From positions 1 through 64,000 of the forward strand of contig CAWCVL010000005.1 in NCBI GenBank assembly GCA_963798985.1: DNA of 64,000 nt, given 5' to 3'. The number at the start of each line of letters is the position of its first letter. Position 1 is the first letter of the stretch. The DNA is from JACCTU01 sp963798985. Lineage in GTDB: Bacteria > Actinomycetota > Thermoleophilia > Gaiellales > Gaiellaceae. Both the position numbers and the translations under genes were made by a program. The notes under the pieces are model-generated. The model searched no databases, had not been told where the DNA came from, and worked only from the letters and a program-made list of their open reading frames with translations. This document shows positions 9,804 through 16,740 of the stretch, piece by piece.

Positions 9804-10640
9804 GTGAGGTGGAAGCGAGGAGCCGGGCGCGGCGATGTCGAGGACATGCGCGGCCGCGGTGGGATGGGCGGCGCCGGGATCCCGATCGGAGGCATCGGCG
9901 GCGGCGCCGGCCTGCTCTTGCTCCTCCTCGTCGTCCTGCTGAACGGCGGCCTGCCTGGCGGCGGTTCGAGTGGCGGCCCGCTCGACCCGTTCCCGACCGT
10001 CGCGTCGCCGCAGGTGGAGACCGGCGAGCCGCAGACGACGGACAACCAGACGGAGTTCGTCTACTTCGTGACCGGTGACGTCCAGAACACGTGGGAGAGC
10101 ATCTTCGAGCGCGCGGGCGAGACGTACCCGCGCACGACGCTGCGGCTCTTCACCGATCAGGTCAGCACAGGCTGCGGCGTCGCATCGTCCGCGACCGGCC
10201 CGTTCTACTGCCCGCCCGACCAGCACGTGTACCTCGACATGACCTTCTTCCGCGAGCTGAAGACTCGCTTCGGCGCGGCCGGCGACTTCGCGCAGGCCTA
10301 CGTGATCGCGCACGAGTTCGGACACCACGTCCAGAACGCGCTCGGCATCAACGACCAGGTGAAGACGCGCGAGGACGGGATCAAGCTCGAACTGCAGGCC
10401 GACTGCCTCGCCGGCGTGTGGGGACACTCGGCCGCACAGCGCAAGCTGCTCGAACCCGGGGACCTTCAGGAGGGCCTCGGCGCTGCGGCCTCTGTCGGCG
10501 ACGACCGGATCCAGGAGAAGACCCAGGGCCGCGTCGATCCCGAGTCGTGGACGCACGGCTCCGCCGCCGAGCGGCAGAAGTGGTTCAAGGTCGGCTTCGA
10601 CAGCGGCGACCCCGCCGCCTGCGACACCTTCAAGGCCTAG
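9804..10640 (+). CDS. Neutral zinc metallopeptidase, YpfJ family
   Basis: Membrane-anchored metallopeptidase of 278 residues (family of YpfJ/KPN_00809). The N-terminus is cytoplasmic and Gly/Arg-rich, followed by a Gly-rich turn and one membrane helix (GGGAGLLLLLLVVLLNGG). The extracytoplasmic domain carries the zinc motif HEFGHHVQ at about residue 170 and the downstream LELQADCLAGVWG, whose Glu/Asp complete the site, and GSAAERQKWFKVGF near the C-terminus. Four cysteines could form disulfides. Length and domain order match the family. Substrate unknown. Confidence 0.9.
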   Translation: MRWKRGAGRGDVEDMRGRGGMGGAGIPIGGIGGGAGLLLLLLVVLLNGGLPGGGSSGGPLDPFPTVASPQVETGEPQTTDNQTEFVYFVTGDVQNTWESIFERAGETYPRTTLRLFTDQVSTGCGVASSATGPFYCPPDQHVYLDMTFFRELKTRFGAAGDFAQAYVIAHEFGHHVQNALGINDQVKTREDGIKLELQADCLAGVWGHSAAQRKLLEPGDLQEGLGAAASVGDDRIQEKTQGRVDPESWTHGSAAERQKWFKVGFDSGDPAACDTFKA

Positions 10641-10651
10641 CCCGAGCGCCC

Positions 10652-10657
10652 TAGACT
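10652..10657 (+). promoter_or_regulatory. -10 box of a likely leaderless promoter
   Basis: TAGACT lies only six bases before the ATG at 10664, the spacing of a leaderless actinobacterial transcript. It would drive the deleted cyclase gene that follows. Confidence 0.4.
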
Positions 10658-10663
10658 CGGCCC

Positions 10664-11034
10664 ATGGCCGAGCCCCGCCGCGAGCGCAAGGTCGTCACCG
10701 TGCTCTTCGCCGACCTGGTGGGCTTCACGTCGCGCGCCGAGCAGCTGGACAGCCTGGGCCTGGCAGCAAGTCGGACTGCTCGACAAGATGATCCGCGTGA
10801 TGGGAACGGGTCGGCGGACGCCGTGGCTCACGGCCGCCGAGGCGGTCGCAGCGGGCAACTGGGTTCGTGCTGCCGAGATCTACGAGCAGTGCGGTTCGAC
10901 GCTAGAGCGTCGCGTTCGCACGCCTCCAAACCGGCCGAGACACCGACCTACGTGCGGCGCTCGACCTCTACCACTCGGTCAAGGCCTCACGGTACGTGCG
11001 CGAAGCCGAGGCCGGGCTCGCAGCGACCGGCTAG
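10664..11034 (+). pseudogene. Remnant of an adenylate cyclase/AAA/TPR regulator with its middle deleted
   Basis: The first 30 residues are the start of a class III cyclase regulator (ERKVVTVLFADLVGFTSRAEQLD, the strand carrying the first metal-binding Asp). At about 10755 this joins directly, in other frames, to the family's C-terminal tail: GTGRRTPWLTAAEAVAAGNW, then TDLRAALDLYHSVKASRYVREAEAGL to a TAG at 11032-11034. The intact family is about 1000-1100 residues, so some 3 kb (most of the cyclase domain, the ATPase and the TPRs) is gone. Another frame change lies near 10915. The gene cannot make a working enzyme. The deletion is too large to be a sequencing error, though a misassembly cannot be excluded. 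Confidence 0.75.
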
Positions 11035-11219
11035 TGGTGCAGCGCCGGCTTCAGTCGGCGGTGCCTGTGCACCAGGCCGCTGAGACGATCGAGCAACCCA
11101 GGAGCGACCGCCTTGCGGACGCGCGGCTCGCGGTCGACGGTGTGGCGCCGGCGCGACTCGCGCAGGAACTCCGCGCGCTGGAGACGGGCGACTTCTGCGT
11201 TCAGGAGTTGATCGTGCAT
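11031..11219 (-). CDS. Small basic protein, 62 residues
   Basis: The ATG at 11219 has a good AGAGGAAG site just upstream. The product starts MHDQLLNAEVARLQRAEFLR and is rich in Arg and His, helical, without a membrane segment. It is similar in character to short Arg/Glu-rich hypothetical proteins common in actinobacteria. It lies 60 bases after the cyclodeaminase gene on the same strand and may be the last gene of that run. Its stop overlaps the end of the cyclase remnant on the other strand. Function unknown. Confidence 0.45.
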   Translation of the reverse strand: MHDQLLNAEVARLQRAEFLRESRRRHTVDREPRVRKAVAPGLLDRLSGLVHRHRRLKPALHH

Positions 11220-11279
11220 GGCTTCCTCTCTTGCCGCTTTACCGACAAGACGCCCAGGAGGCTTGCGATCTTCCCGTGG

Positions 11280-11861
11280 CTACTGGACGGGCGCGAGTGT
11301 CCGGGCCGACGCTGCGGCCGCGTCGGCGGCGAGCCGGGTCGCCCGATGAAGCCGCTCATCGTTCTCGAGCACTCCGAGGTTGATCTCGACGAGGTGCGCG
11401 GCTGCGCGCGTGGCGCCGAGCGCAAGCATCGCGGCGGCGGTCGCGTCCCCACGGGCAGACGACGAGCCGTCCTCCGCCACCACGGCGGCCAGCTCCGCGA
11501 CGTCCGCGGCCGCCTCGGCGATCGCGAGCGGAAACGCCGCCGCACGCTCGAGCGAGGAGCCGATCAGCTCGTTCTTCGACTCGTTGTCGACGGCGTCGGG
11601 CAGCCTGAGCGCGGCGAGCGCGTGCTCGTAGACCTCGTCGTTCAGCGGCGCGAGCTCGGCAAGCCGCTCGCGGAGCACCGTCGCCTGAGCGATCGCGGCG
11701 CCGCGAAGCTCCCACTCGGGGGAGTTGCGAGCGGCCATCTCGACGAGCCCCGCCGCAAGCGCACCCGTCAGCGCGGCGAGCGCGCCGCCGCCGGGAGTCG
11801 GCGACTCGGAGGCCGCCTCACCTAGGAGGCCCCGAACGCTGAGGTCGTGGAAATGTGCCAC
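11280..11861 (-). CDS. Cyclodeaminase/cyclohydrolase family protein
   Basis: A 193-residue all-helical protein of the formimidotetrahydrofolate cyclodeaminase family. The N-terminal TPGGGALAALTGALAAGL is the family signature, and the substrate-loop position is covered by LAPLNDEVYEHALAALRLP. Family members convert 5-formimido-THF to methenyl-THF with ammonia release or act as methenyl-THF cyclohydrolases; which reaction applies is not clear. Length is normal for stand-alone members. It follows the 85-residue gene by 32 bases and probably belongs to the long minus-strand transcription unit that begins near 15413. Confidence 0.85.
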   Translation of the reverse strand: MAHFHDLSVRGLLGEAASESPTPGGGALAALTGALAAGLVEMAARNSPEWELRGAAIAQATVLRERLAELAPLNDEVYEHALAALRLPDAVDNESKNELIGSSLERAAAFPLAIAEAAADVAELAAVVAEDGSSSARGDATAAAMLALGATRAAAHLVEINLGVLENDERLHRATRLAADAAAASARTLAPVQ

Positions 11862-11893
11862 GGCCGCATTGTCTCAGCGTTCGGCGCCTGGGC

Positions 11894-12151
11894 CTAGGGC
11901 AGAGAGAGCCGCCTCCGGATGGCTTCCACGGTCGCGGGATCGGCCTCAACGCCCTCTTGCGCGAAGGCGGCTTCGAGGTCGGCGATCAGCAGCTCGCGGA
12001 AACGCGCGTCGGCCTCAGCCCTGGCAACGAGGCGGTCGAGGCCGGGCCTGGCGAGCGGGAGCTCTTGCGCAGCCTCCACCCACCCCTGCGGAGCAGGGGG
12101 CAGCAGGGCCAGCAGCTCAGCCAGACGCTCTTCAGGATGGGGATCCATCAC
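11894..12151 (-). CDS. 85-residue protein coupled to the ECF sigma factor
   Basis: Acidic, helical protein (HPEERLAELLALLPPAP at the start, DPATVEAIRRRLSLP at the end). Its ATG overlaps the stop of the sigma factor gene by four bases, so the two are almost certainly translated together. That position is typical of anti-sigma factors, but there is no membrane helix and no zinc-binding HxxxCxxC motif. It could be an unusual sigma partner or an unrelated small protein. Family not recognised. Confidence 0.6.
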   Translation of the reverse strand: MMDPHPEERLAELLALLPPAPQGWVEAAQELPLARPGLDRLVARAEADARFRELLIADLEAAFAQEGVEADPATVEAIRRRLSLP

Positions 12152-12732
12152 ACCTCAAGACGTGGGTCGGCCTGGTTTTCTTCCGTGAAGTGCTCGCGGA
12201 GCCTCGCCAGACACCGCGAGATCCGGCTGGCGATCGTCCCGGAGGGCAGGTCGAGCGCGTCCGCGATCGTCCGATAGCTCTCGTCCCGGGCGAAGAAACG
12301 GTCGAGGACCTCGCGGCAGTGCTCGGGAAGCTCCGCCAGCGCTTCGTGGACGGCGAAGGCCTCGGTCAGCTCCTCGATCCGGTCCTCCCCACCCTCGGCC
12401 TCGAGGTCCTCCAACGGCTGCTCGCGCGCCGAGGCTCGGAGCCGGTCGATACAGAGCCGGCGGGTCAGGGATGCGAGCCACGGACGAAAGGCGTCGTCGT
12501 CCCGCAGCGTGTGCAGGCGTTCGTAGGCACGGGTGAACGTGTCCTGGAAGACGTCCTCGGCGTCGTGTGACGGCAGGCGAAACGCCTGCGTGATCGCGTA
12601 GACGTAGCGCGAGTAGCGCTCGACGAGCTCGCGCCAGGCGTCGGGTTCGCCGGCGCGGCAGCGGGCGATGAGCTCGGCGTCCGATACCACGGACACATCA
12701 AACAGGAGTCGGCGGGGCAGACCAAGCACCAT
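12148..12732 (-). CDS. ECF-type RNA polymerase sigma factor
   Basis: Sigma-70 family extracytoplasmic-function sigma factor of about 190 residues. Region 2 includes YAITQAFRLPSHDAEDVFQDTF, with the DAEDVFQDTF core-binding and -10 motif; region 4 includes LAELPEHCREVLDRFFARDESY and the helix-turn-helix YRTIADALDLPSGTIASRIS. An internal GTG 45 bases downstream (VSDAELIARC) is an equally plausible start. It is flanked by an aminotransferase gene and overlaps an 85-residue gene that may encode its regulator. Confidence 0.9.
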   Translation of the reverse strand: MVLGLPRRLLFDVSVVSDAELIARCRAGEPDAWRELVERYSRYVYAITQAFRLPSHDAEDVFQDTFTRAYERLHTLRDDDAFRPWLASLTRRLCIDRLRASAREQPLEDLEAEGGEDRIEELTEAFAVHEALAELPEHCREVLDRFFARDESYRTIADALDLPSGTIASRISRCLARLREHFTEENQADPRLEV

Positions 12733-12764
12733 GGCGCATCCTCCAGGCTTCGCTACCGCGACAT

Positions 12765-13850
12765 CTAGACGGCCTCGAGCGCGGCAAGCGCGGCCTCGAC
12801 GTCACGCTCGTCGTTGTAGAAGTGGAACGAGAACCGGACGCTGTTGTCGCGCCAGGACGTTACGACTCCTCGCTCCTGCAGGCGCTCGACTGCGGCTGCC
12901 GGATCGTCGACCTCGACGCACACGAGCGCGCCGCGCTCCTGTGGCGTGACGACTCGACGAGTCGTCCCGTCCACGAACGCCTGCGTCAGCTCGCGGATGC
13001 GTGCGTTCGTGCGCTCGACCCCCGCCTCGAGCACGAGGCGAAGGCCGGCGAGCCCCGCGTAGACGTTCGGGATCGGCGGCGTGCCCGCCTGGAAGCGCGC
13101 GGCGGTCGGTGCCGGCGAGTAGTCGCGGTCGTCCATGGCGAAGACGTCTTCGTCGGCGAACCAGCCCGTTGTCGTGGGGCGGATGCCTTCGACCAGCGAG
13201 CGGCGCGCGTAGAAGAACGCGAGCCCAGCCGAGCCGAGGAGGTACTTGACCGTCCCGGCTGCGAGGAAGTCGACGTCGAGCGCGCGAACGTCGAGCGGGA
13301 TCGTTCCCGCGGACTGGTACGCATCGAGGAAGATGAGCGCGCCTCGCTCGTGTGCGAGCCGCGTGATCTCCTCGACCGGGAGCCGCTCGCCCGTGCGGTA
13401 GCTCACGTGCGTCAGCGAGACGAGCAGCGTCTCCTCGTCGATCTCCGACTCGAAGTCGCGCGTGTGGACGACGCGCGCGCCGCGGTCCTCCTGCGCGTGC
13501 CAGATCTGACCGACGGTCGGGAACTCGACCTCGGAGAGCACGACCTTCGAGCGCGGACCGTCGAACCGCAGCCCGCTCGCGAGCGCGCTGACACCGGCGG
13601 AGAGCGACGCCGTCACGGCGACGTCCTGCGCCTCCGCGCCGACGAGCTCGGCGAATGCGGCCTGTGCCTCGGCGGTCTTCTCGCCCCACAGCTCCCACGG
13701 CGAGCCAAGCTCCTCCCAGTCCCGCACGTACTGCTCGTAGGCCTCGCGCACGTCGTTCGAGAGCGCCCCGTGCGAGCAGCTGTTCAGGTACGTCAGCCGC
13801 GAGAGGATCGGGAAGCGGCTACGCAAGCGGCTCGATCGGGTCGCCGACAC
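12765..13850 (-). CDS. PLP-dependent aminotransferase, class V fold
   Basis: A 361-residue fold-type I PLP enzyme of the class V group (kynureninase, cysteine desulfurase and isopenicillin N epimerase relatives). The early TYLNSCSHGALSNDV loop, the aspartate in FLDAYQSAG that pairs with the pyridine nitrogen, and the Schiff-base lysine in AAGTVKYLLG are all visible. There is no desulfurase active-site cysteine loop, so a desulfurase role is less likely. The start lies inside the end of the MOSC gene (32-base overlap), and the ECF sigma gene follows after 32 bases. The substrate cannot be assigned. Confidence 0.85.
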   Translation of the reverse strand: MSATRSSRLRSRFPILSRLTYLNSCSHGALSNDVREAYEQYVRDWEELGSPWELWGEKTAEAQAAFAELVGAEAQDVAVTASLSAGVSALASGLRFDGPRSKVVLSEVEFPTVGQIWHAQEDRGARVVHTRDFESEIDEETLLVSLTHVSYRTGERLPVEEITRLAHERGALIFLDAYQSAGTIPLDVRALDVDFLAAGTVKYLLGSAGLAFFYARRSLVEGIRPTTTGWFADEDVFAMDDRDYSPAPTAARFQAGTPPIPNVYAGLAGLRLVLEAGVERTNARIRELTQAFVDGTTRRVVTPQERGALVCVEVDDPAAAVERLQERGVVTSWRDNSVRFSFHFYNDERDVEAALAALEAV

Positions 13851-14595
13851 GCACGTGGCCCGGCGTAGTGACCTCGCCGTAGACCCCGAAGTCGAGCTGC
13901 TTCTCGTTGCGCACTCCGCGGTATGACTTGATCACCCGCAGCGTGTCGAGGTCGCGCTCGCCCGTGTCGGGGTTCTTCGTCGTGATCGCGCAGCGGGCGA
14001 CCTGCTCGTTGACGCGGACGACGGCGTCGCCGATGCGCACGTTGCGCCCGACCCAGGTGTCTTCGAGGTGCGGCTCGCCGCCCCGGACGCCGACGAGCAT
14101 GCGAAAACGCCGCGCATCGGCCGCGTCGACGCCCGCCTGCCGTGCAAGCTCGTCCACCGACTCGTCGGAGACGATCGAGACCGAGCCGTCGGCGCGGTCG
14201 ACCGCGCGGCCGGGGAAGTCGGTGCGGGCGAGGCGGAGGTCGCGACCGGCGTAGTCGGAGAGCGCCTGCGCCCACGGCCCCTCCACGATCCGCCCGGGCT
14301 CGTCACGGTTGTAGAACCAGGTGGAGACGGGCCCGCCGAGCTCGACTTCACCGCCGACGACCGCACCGTCCGGGAACGTGAGTGACAGCGTGTCTGCCTC
14401 GGCGTCCCATCGCGGCACCACGGGGAAGAGCGAGCGCTCGAGCCTCGTCAGGCCGTTGACGAACCTGCCGCGCTCGTCGAGCAGATGGAAGCGCCGGTTC
14501 TCGAGCACGCCGAACGACTCCAGCGTCAGCTCGTCGCGTTGCGTGAGCGCGAGGCCCTTGACGGGAGCAACTGACAACCAGGAGACCGTCGGCAC
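13819..14595 (-). CDS. MOSC domain protein with N-terminal beta barrel
   Basis: A 258-residue protein with an N-terminal MOSC beta-barrel domain (VAPVKGLAL near the start, FHLLDERGRFVNG) and a C-terminal MOSC domain (GRNVRIGDAVVRV, CAITTKNPDTGERD with the conserved cysteine, then GVYGEVTTPGHVRVGD). This is the fold of molybdenum-cofactor sulfurase C-termini and mARC/YcbX enzymes, which reduce N-hydroxylated compounds using molybdenum cofactor. The GTG at 14595 is chosen because it matches the family N-terminus and lies eight bases after the M55 stop. The gene overlaps the aminotransferase start. Confidence 0.85.
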   Translation of the reverse strand: MPTVSWLSVAPVKGLALTQRDELTLESFGVLENRRFHLLDERGRFVNGLTRLERSLFPVVPRWDAEADTLSLTFPDGAVVGGEVELGGPVSTWFYNRDEPGRIVEGPWAQALSDYAGRDLRLARTDFPGRAVDRADGSVSIVSDESVDELARQAGVDAADARRFRMLVGVRGGEPHLEDTWVGRNVRIGDAVVRVNEQVARCAITTKNPDTGERDLDTLRVIKSYRGVRNEKQLDFGVYGEVTTPGHVRVGDPIEPLA

Positions 14596-14603
14596 GCGCG
14601 CGC

Positions 14604-15413
14604 CTAGAAGTAGAACTGTCGCCAGGCGGTCCACCAGTCGTCGGCGCGCGAGACGATCGTGCGCGGCTCGACGACCTCCACGCCGTGGCGGAAGCGCAGC
14701 TTCTGCACGTCGTGCGGCTGCGAGTACTGCACCTTGATCTCGGCCGGGCGACCGGGCTCCCACGGCGCGACGGCGGAGAGGTTCGAGAGTGCGCGCTTGG
14801 CGCCTTCCTGGATCAACTCGCGAGCGACGACCGGCGGCAGGTTGCGCGCGCTGAAGCGGCCGAGGCCGCGCTTGACCTCGACGGTGGTCACTCCGCCGCC
14901 GAGCAGGTCGGTGGCTTCCGCGCAGACGGCCTGGTCGCCGGTCACGAGCAGCACGGGACAGCCGAAGTGGCCGCAGAGCGCCGCGTTGATCCCCGTCTCG
15001 CCGACGAGCACGTCGTTGAACCAGAGGTTCTGCCAGTTCGTCCCGGAGACCGTGTGGCTGAGCACGCCGAGCTCGGTGCCCGCGCGCGCATGCATCCCGA
15101 CGAAGAGCGCGGCGTCGCAGCCTCGCTCGAGGAACTCGGTGTACTCGGTCCACTCGTCCTGCACGACCCACTCGCAGTCGGGGTCGAGCTGGTCGGGGAT
15201 CAGCGAGTTGAACGTCCACCCCTTGCCGGCGCCGTGGCAGTCCATGACGACGATCTCGGTTGCCCCGGCGGCCTTCGCGCCGCGCACGCAGGCGTTGATC
15301 TCCTCGGTGTAGAGCTTGCGGCCTTCCTCGTAGAGCGACTCGCCGCCCGAGACCTGCTCCCACTTCACGATCCCGGAGACGCCCTCCATGTCACTGATGA
15401 TGTGAACGCGCAT
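14604..15413 (-). CDS. M55 family metallopeptidase (DppA-like D-aminopeptidase)
   Basis: A 269-residue zinc peptidase related to Bacillus DppA, which cleaves D-alanyl peptides and forms self-compartmentalising rings. Candidate metal ligands appear in order: D8 and E10 in SDMEGVSG, H60 in MDCHGAG, H108 in GMHARAG and E139 in VGETGINAAL; H120 fits the catalytic position. Length matches the family. It heads the minus-strand run that includes the MOSC, aminotransferase and sigma-factor genes, and it is divergent from the SDR gene with only 20 bases between starts. Confidence 0.9.
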   Translation of the reverse strand: MRVHIISDMEGVSGIVKWEQVSGGESLYEEGRKLYTEEINACVRGAKAAGATEIVVMDCHGAGKGWTFNSLIPDQLDPDCEWVVQDEWTEYTEFLERGCDAALFVGMHARAGTELGVLSHTVSGTNWQNLWFNDVLVGETGINAALCGHFGCPVLLVTGDQAVCAEATDLLGGGVTTVEVKRGLGRFSARNLPPVVARELIQEGAKRALSNLSAVAPWEPGRPAEIKVQYSQPHDVQKLRFRHGVEVVEPRTIVSRADDWWTAWRQFYF

Positions 15414-15433
15414 GGGCGGGTAGCGTAGTCCGC

Positions 15434-16198
15434 GTGGAGACGGGGCTCGCCGGTAAGCGCGTGTTGGTGACGGGCGGCTCCGGGGGGATCGGGGGTGCGT
15501 GCGCCCGCGCGCTCATGGCCGAGGGCGCCCGGGTCGCGGTGCACTACCACCGGGGCCGCGAGCGAGCCGAGGCCGTCGGGGCCGAAGCCGTGCTGGGGGC
15601 GGACCTGACCGACGAGGCGCAGGTCGACGCGCTCTTCGAGCAGGCGCGCGCCGCGCTCGGCGGGCTCGACGCCTGCATCGCGGTCGCCGGGGTCTGGCCG
15701 AGCGAGGACGTTCCGGTGTGGGAGCTCTCGCTCGCACGTTGGGAGGCGACGCTGCACGCGAACCTGACGACCGTGTTCCTCACGGCGCGCGCGTACCTGC
15801 GTGAGCTCGAGCGGGAGGGGCACGGCTCGCTCGTGCTGATCGCGTCCACCGCGGGCCTCTACGGCGAGGCGGGCCATGCCGACTACGCGGCGGCGAAGTC
15901 CGCGGTCGCGCACGGGCTGCTGCTCTCGCTGAAGAACGAGGTCGTGCGGGTCGCGCCCAACGCGCGCGTCAACGTCGTCGCCCCCGGCTGGACGGAGTCG
16001 CCGATGACCCGGGGCCACGTCGACCCAGAGGCGATCCGCAAGGTCTCCCGGACGATGGCTCTCCGAAAGGTCGCACAGCCCGAGGACGTCGCGGCCGCCG
16101 TCGTCTACCTCACCTCCGACGTCCTCTCGGGCCACGTGACCGGCCAGGTCCTGACCGTCGCGGGCGGCATGGAAGGCCGGACGGTTCACCAGGACTGA
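15434..16198 (+). CDS. Short-chain dehydrogenase/reductase
   Basis: A 254-residue NAD(P)-dependent oxidoreductase with Rossmann fold. It has the cofactor motif TGGSGGIGGAC (residues about 14-24), IAVAGVW in the NNAG position, a catalytic serine in LIASTAG, and the YAAAK pair near residue 155. A C-terminal GQVLTVAGGM is typical of classical FabG-like SDRs. The start is a GTG at 15434. The substrate is unknown. A perfect GC hairpin follows its stop. Confidence 0.9.
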   Translation: METGLAGKRVLVTGGSGGIGGACARALMAEGARVAVHYHRGRERAEAVGAEAVLGADLTDEAQVDALFEQARAALGGLDACIAVAGVWPSEDVPVWELSLARWEATLHANLTTVFLTARAYLRELEREGHGSLVLIASTAGLYGEAGHADYAAAKSAVAHGLLLSLKNEVVRVAPNARVNVVAPGWTESPMTRGHVDPEAIRKVSRTMALRKVAQPEDVAAAVVYLTSDVLSGHVTGQVLTVAGGMEGRTVHQD

Positions 16199-16206
16199 AT
16201 GCGAAA

Positions 16207-16226
16207 GCGGCGCGTCTCCGCGCCGC
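16207..16226 (+). terminator. Hairpin terminator after the SDR gene
   Basis: A perfect 8-bp stem (GCGGCGCG / CGCGCCGC) around a TCTC loop starts nine bases after the SDR stop. There is no T-run, as is usual in high-GC actinobacteria. Confidence 0.55.
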
Positions 16227-16387
16227 CTCCGGAAGCTCCAAGCCACAGGGTGATTGCCGTCAGCCCCCGACCAGAAGACTCCTGGGCGCATATCGGCACG
16301 CCGGGCATCGCCCTTTAGAGGCACTTGGCTCCCCCGGACTGGGCGAACCTCCGGGTGAGAGCCCGGTTTTCTCCATGGAACGCGAAA

Positions 16388-16410
16388 GGCGGGCCGCCGC
16401 CCGGCCCGCC
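16388..16410. terminator. GC-rich hairpin in the long intergenic stretch
   Basis: An 8-bp stem (GGCGGGCC / GGCCCGCC) with a 7-base loop is flanked by AAA and TT, so it could terminate in either direction. It lies in the roughly 390-base stretch between the SDR terminator and the riboswitch promoter, in which I see no gene. Confidence 0.4.
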
Positions 16411-16583
16411 TTCCGATCTTTCCGGAGCCCCCGCCGCAACGGGGCCACCGGCTCTGATTGGGAGCGCCCCCCGCCGCATCGCGGGCGCGTCTCCGTTGCT
16501 TCCGGAGTATTGCCGGGCCGTTGCCGGTTGATCCATCACCCTTCCGGGGTTGACCTTCTGTGGTTCACCACCGCAGGCGGCGC

Positions 16584-16589
16584 TAGACT
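16584..16589 (+). promoter_or_regulatory. -10 box ahead of the SAM riboswitch
   Basis: TAGACT, identical to the -10 boxes proposed for the tRNA-Asp and cyclase promoters here, lies about 35 bases before the riboswitch core. No good -35 box is seen. Confidence 0.4.
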
Positions 16590-16620
16590 CGCCTTCGGAG
16601 CCGGGCGCACCACTCCCGCT

Positions 16621-16725
16621 CCGCATCGAGAGAGGCTGAGGGAACCGGCCCTGAGACGCCTCGGCAACCTGCCTCCGAGCAAGGTGCCAAGCCCGGCCGG
16701 GTCGAGAGGCCCGGGAGGATGTCGA
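16621..16725 (+). promoter_or_regulatory. SAM-I (S-box) riboswitch
   Basis: The sequence carries the hallmarks of the SAM-I aptamer in order: AGAGGCTGAGGGA, GGCCCTGAGACGCC, TCGGCAACC and AAGGTGCCAAGCCC, followed by a P4-like hairpin (CGGGTCGAGAGGCCCG). An imperfect P1 helix can be drawn between CGCATC at the 5' end and GATGTCG at the 3' end. It ends about 15 bases before the GTG of the homocysteine methyltransferase/MTHFR gene, so SAM binding probably blocks translation or early elongation of that methionine-synthesis gene. Confidence 0.85.
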
Positions 16726-16740
16726 GCGAAGGGAGACCGA

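Noticed and set aside
16227..16380. Another riboswitch in the stretch after the SDR gene
   Set aside because: The GC-rich GAACCTCCGGGTGAGAGCCCGG segment matches no class I know.
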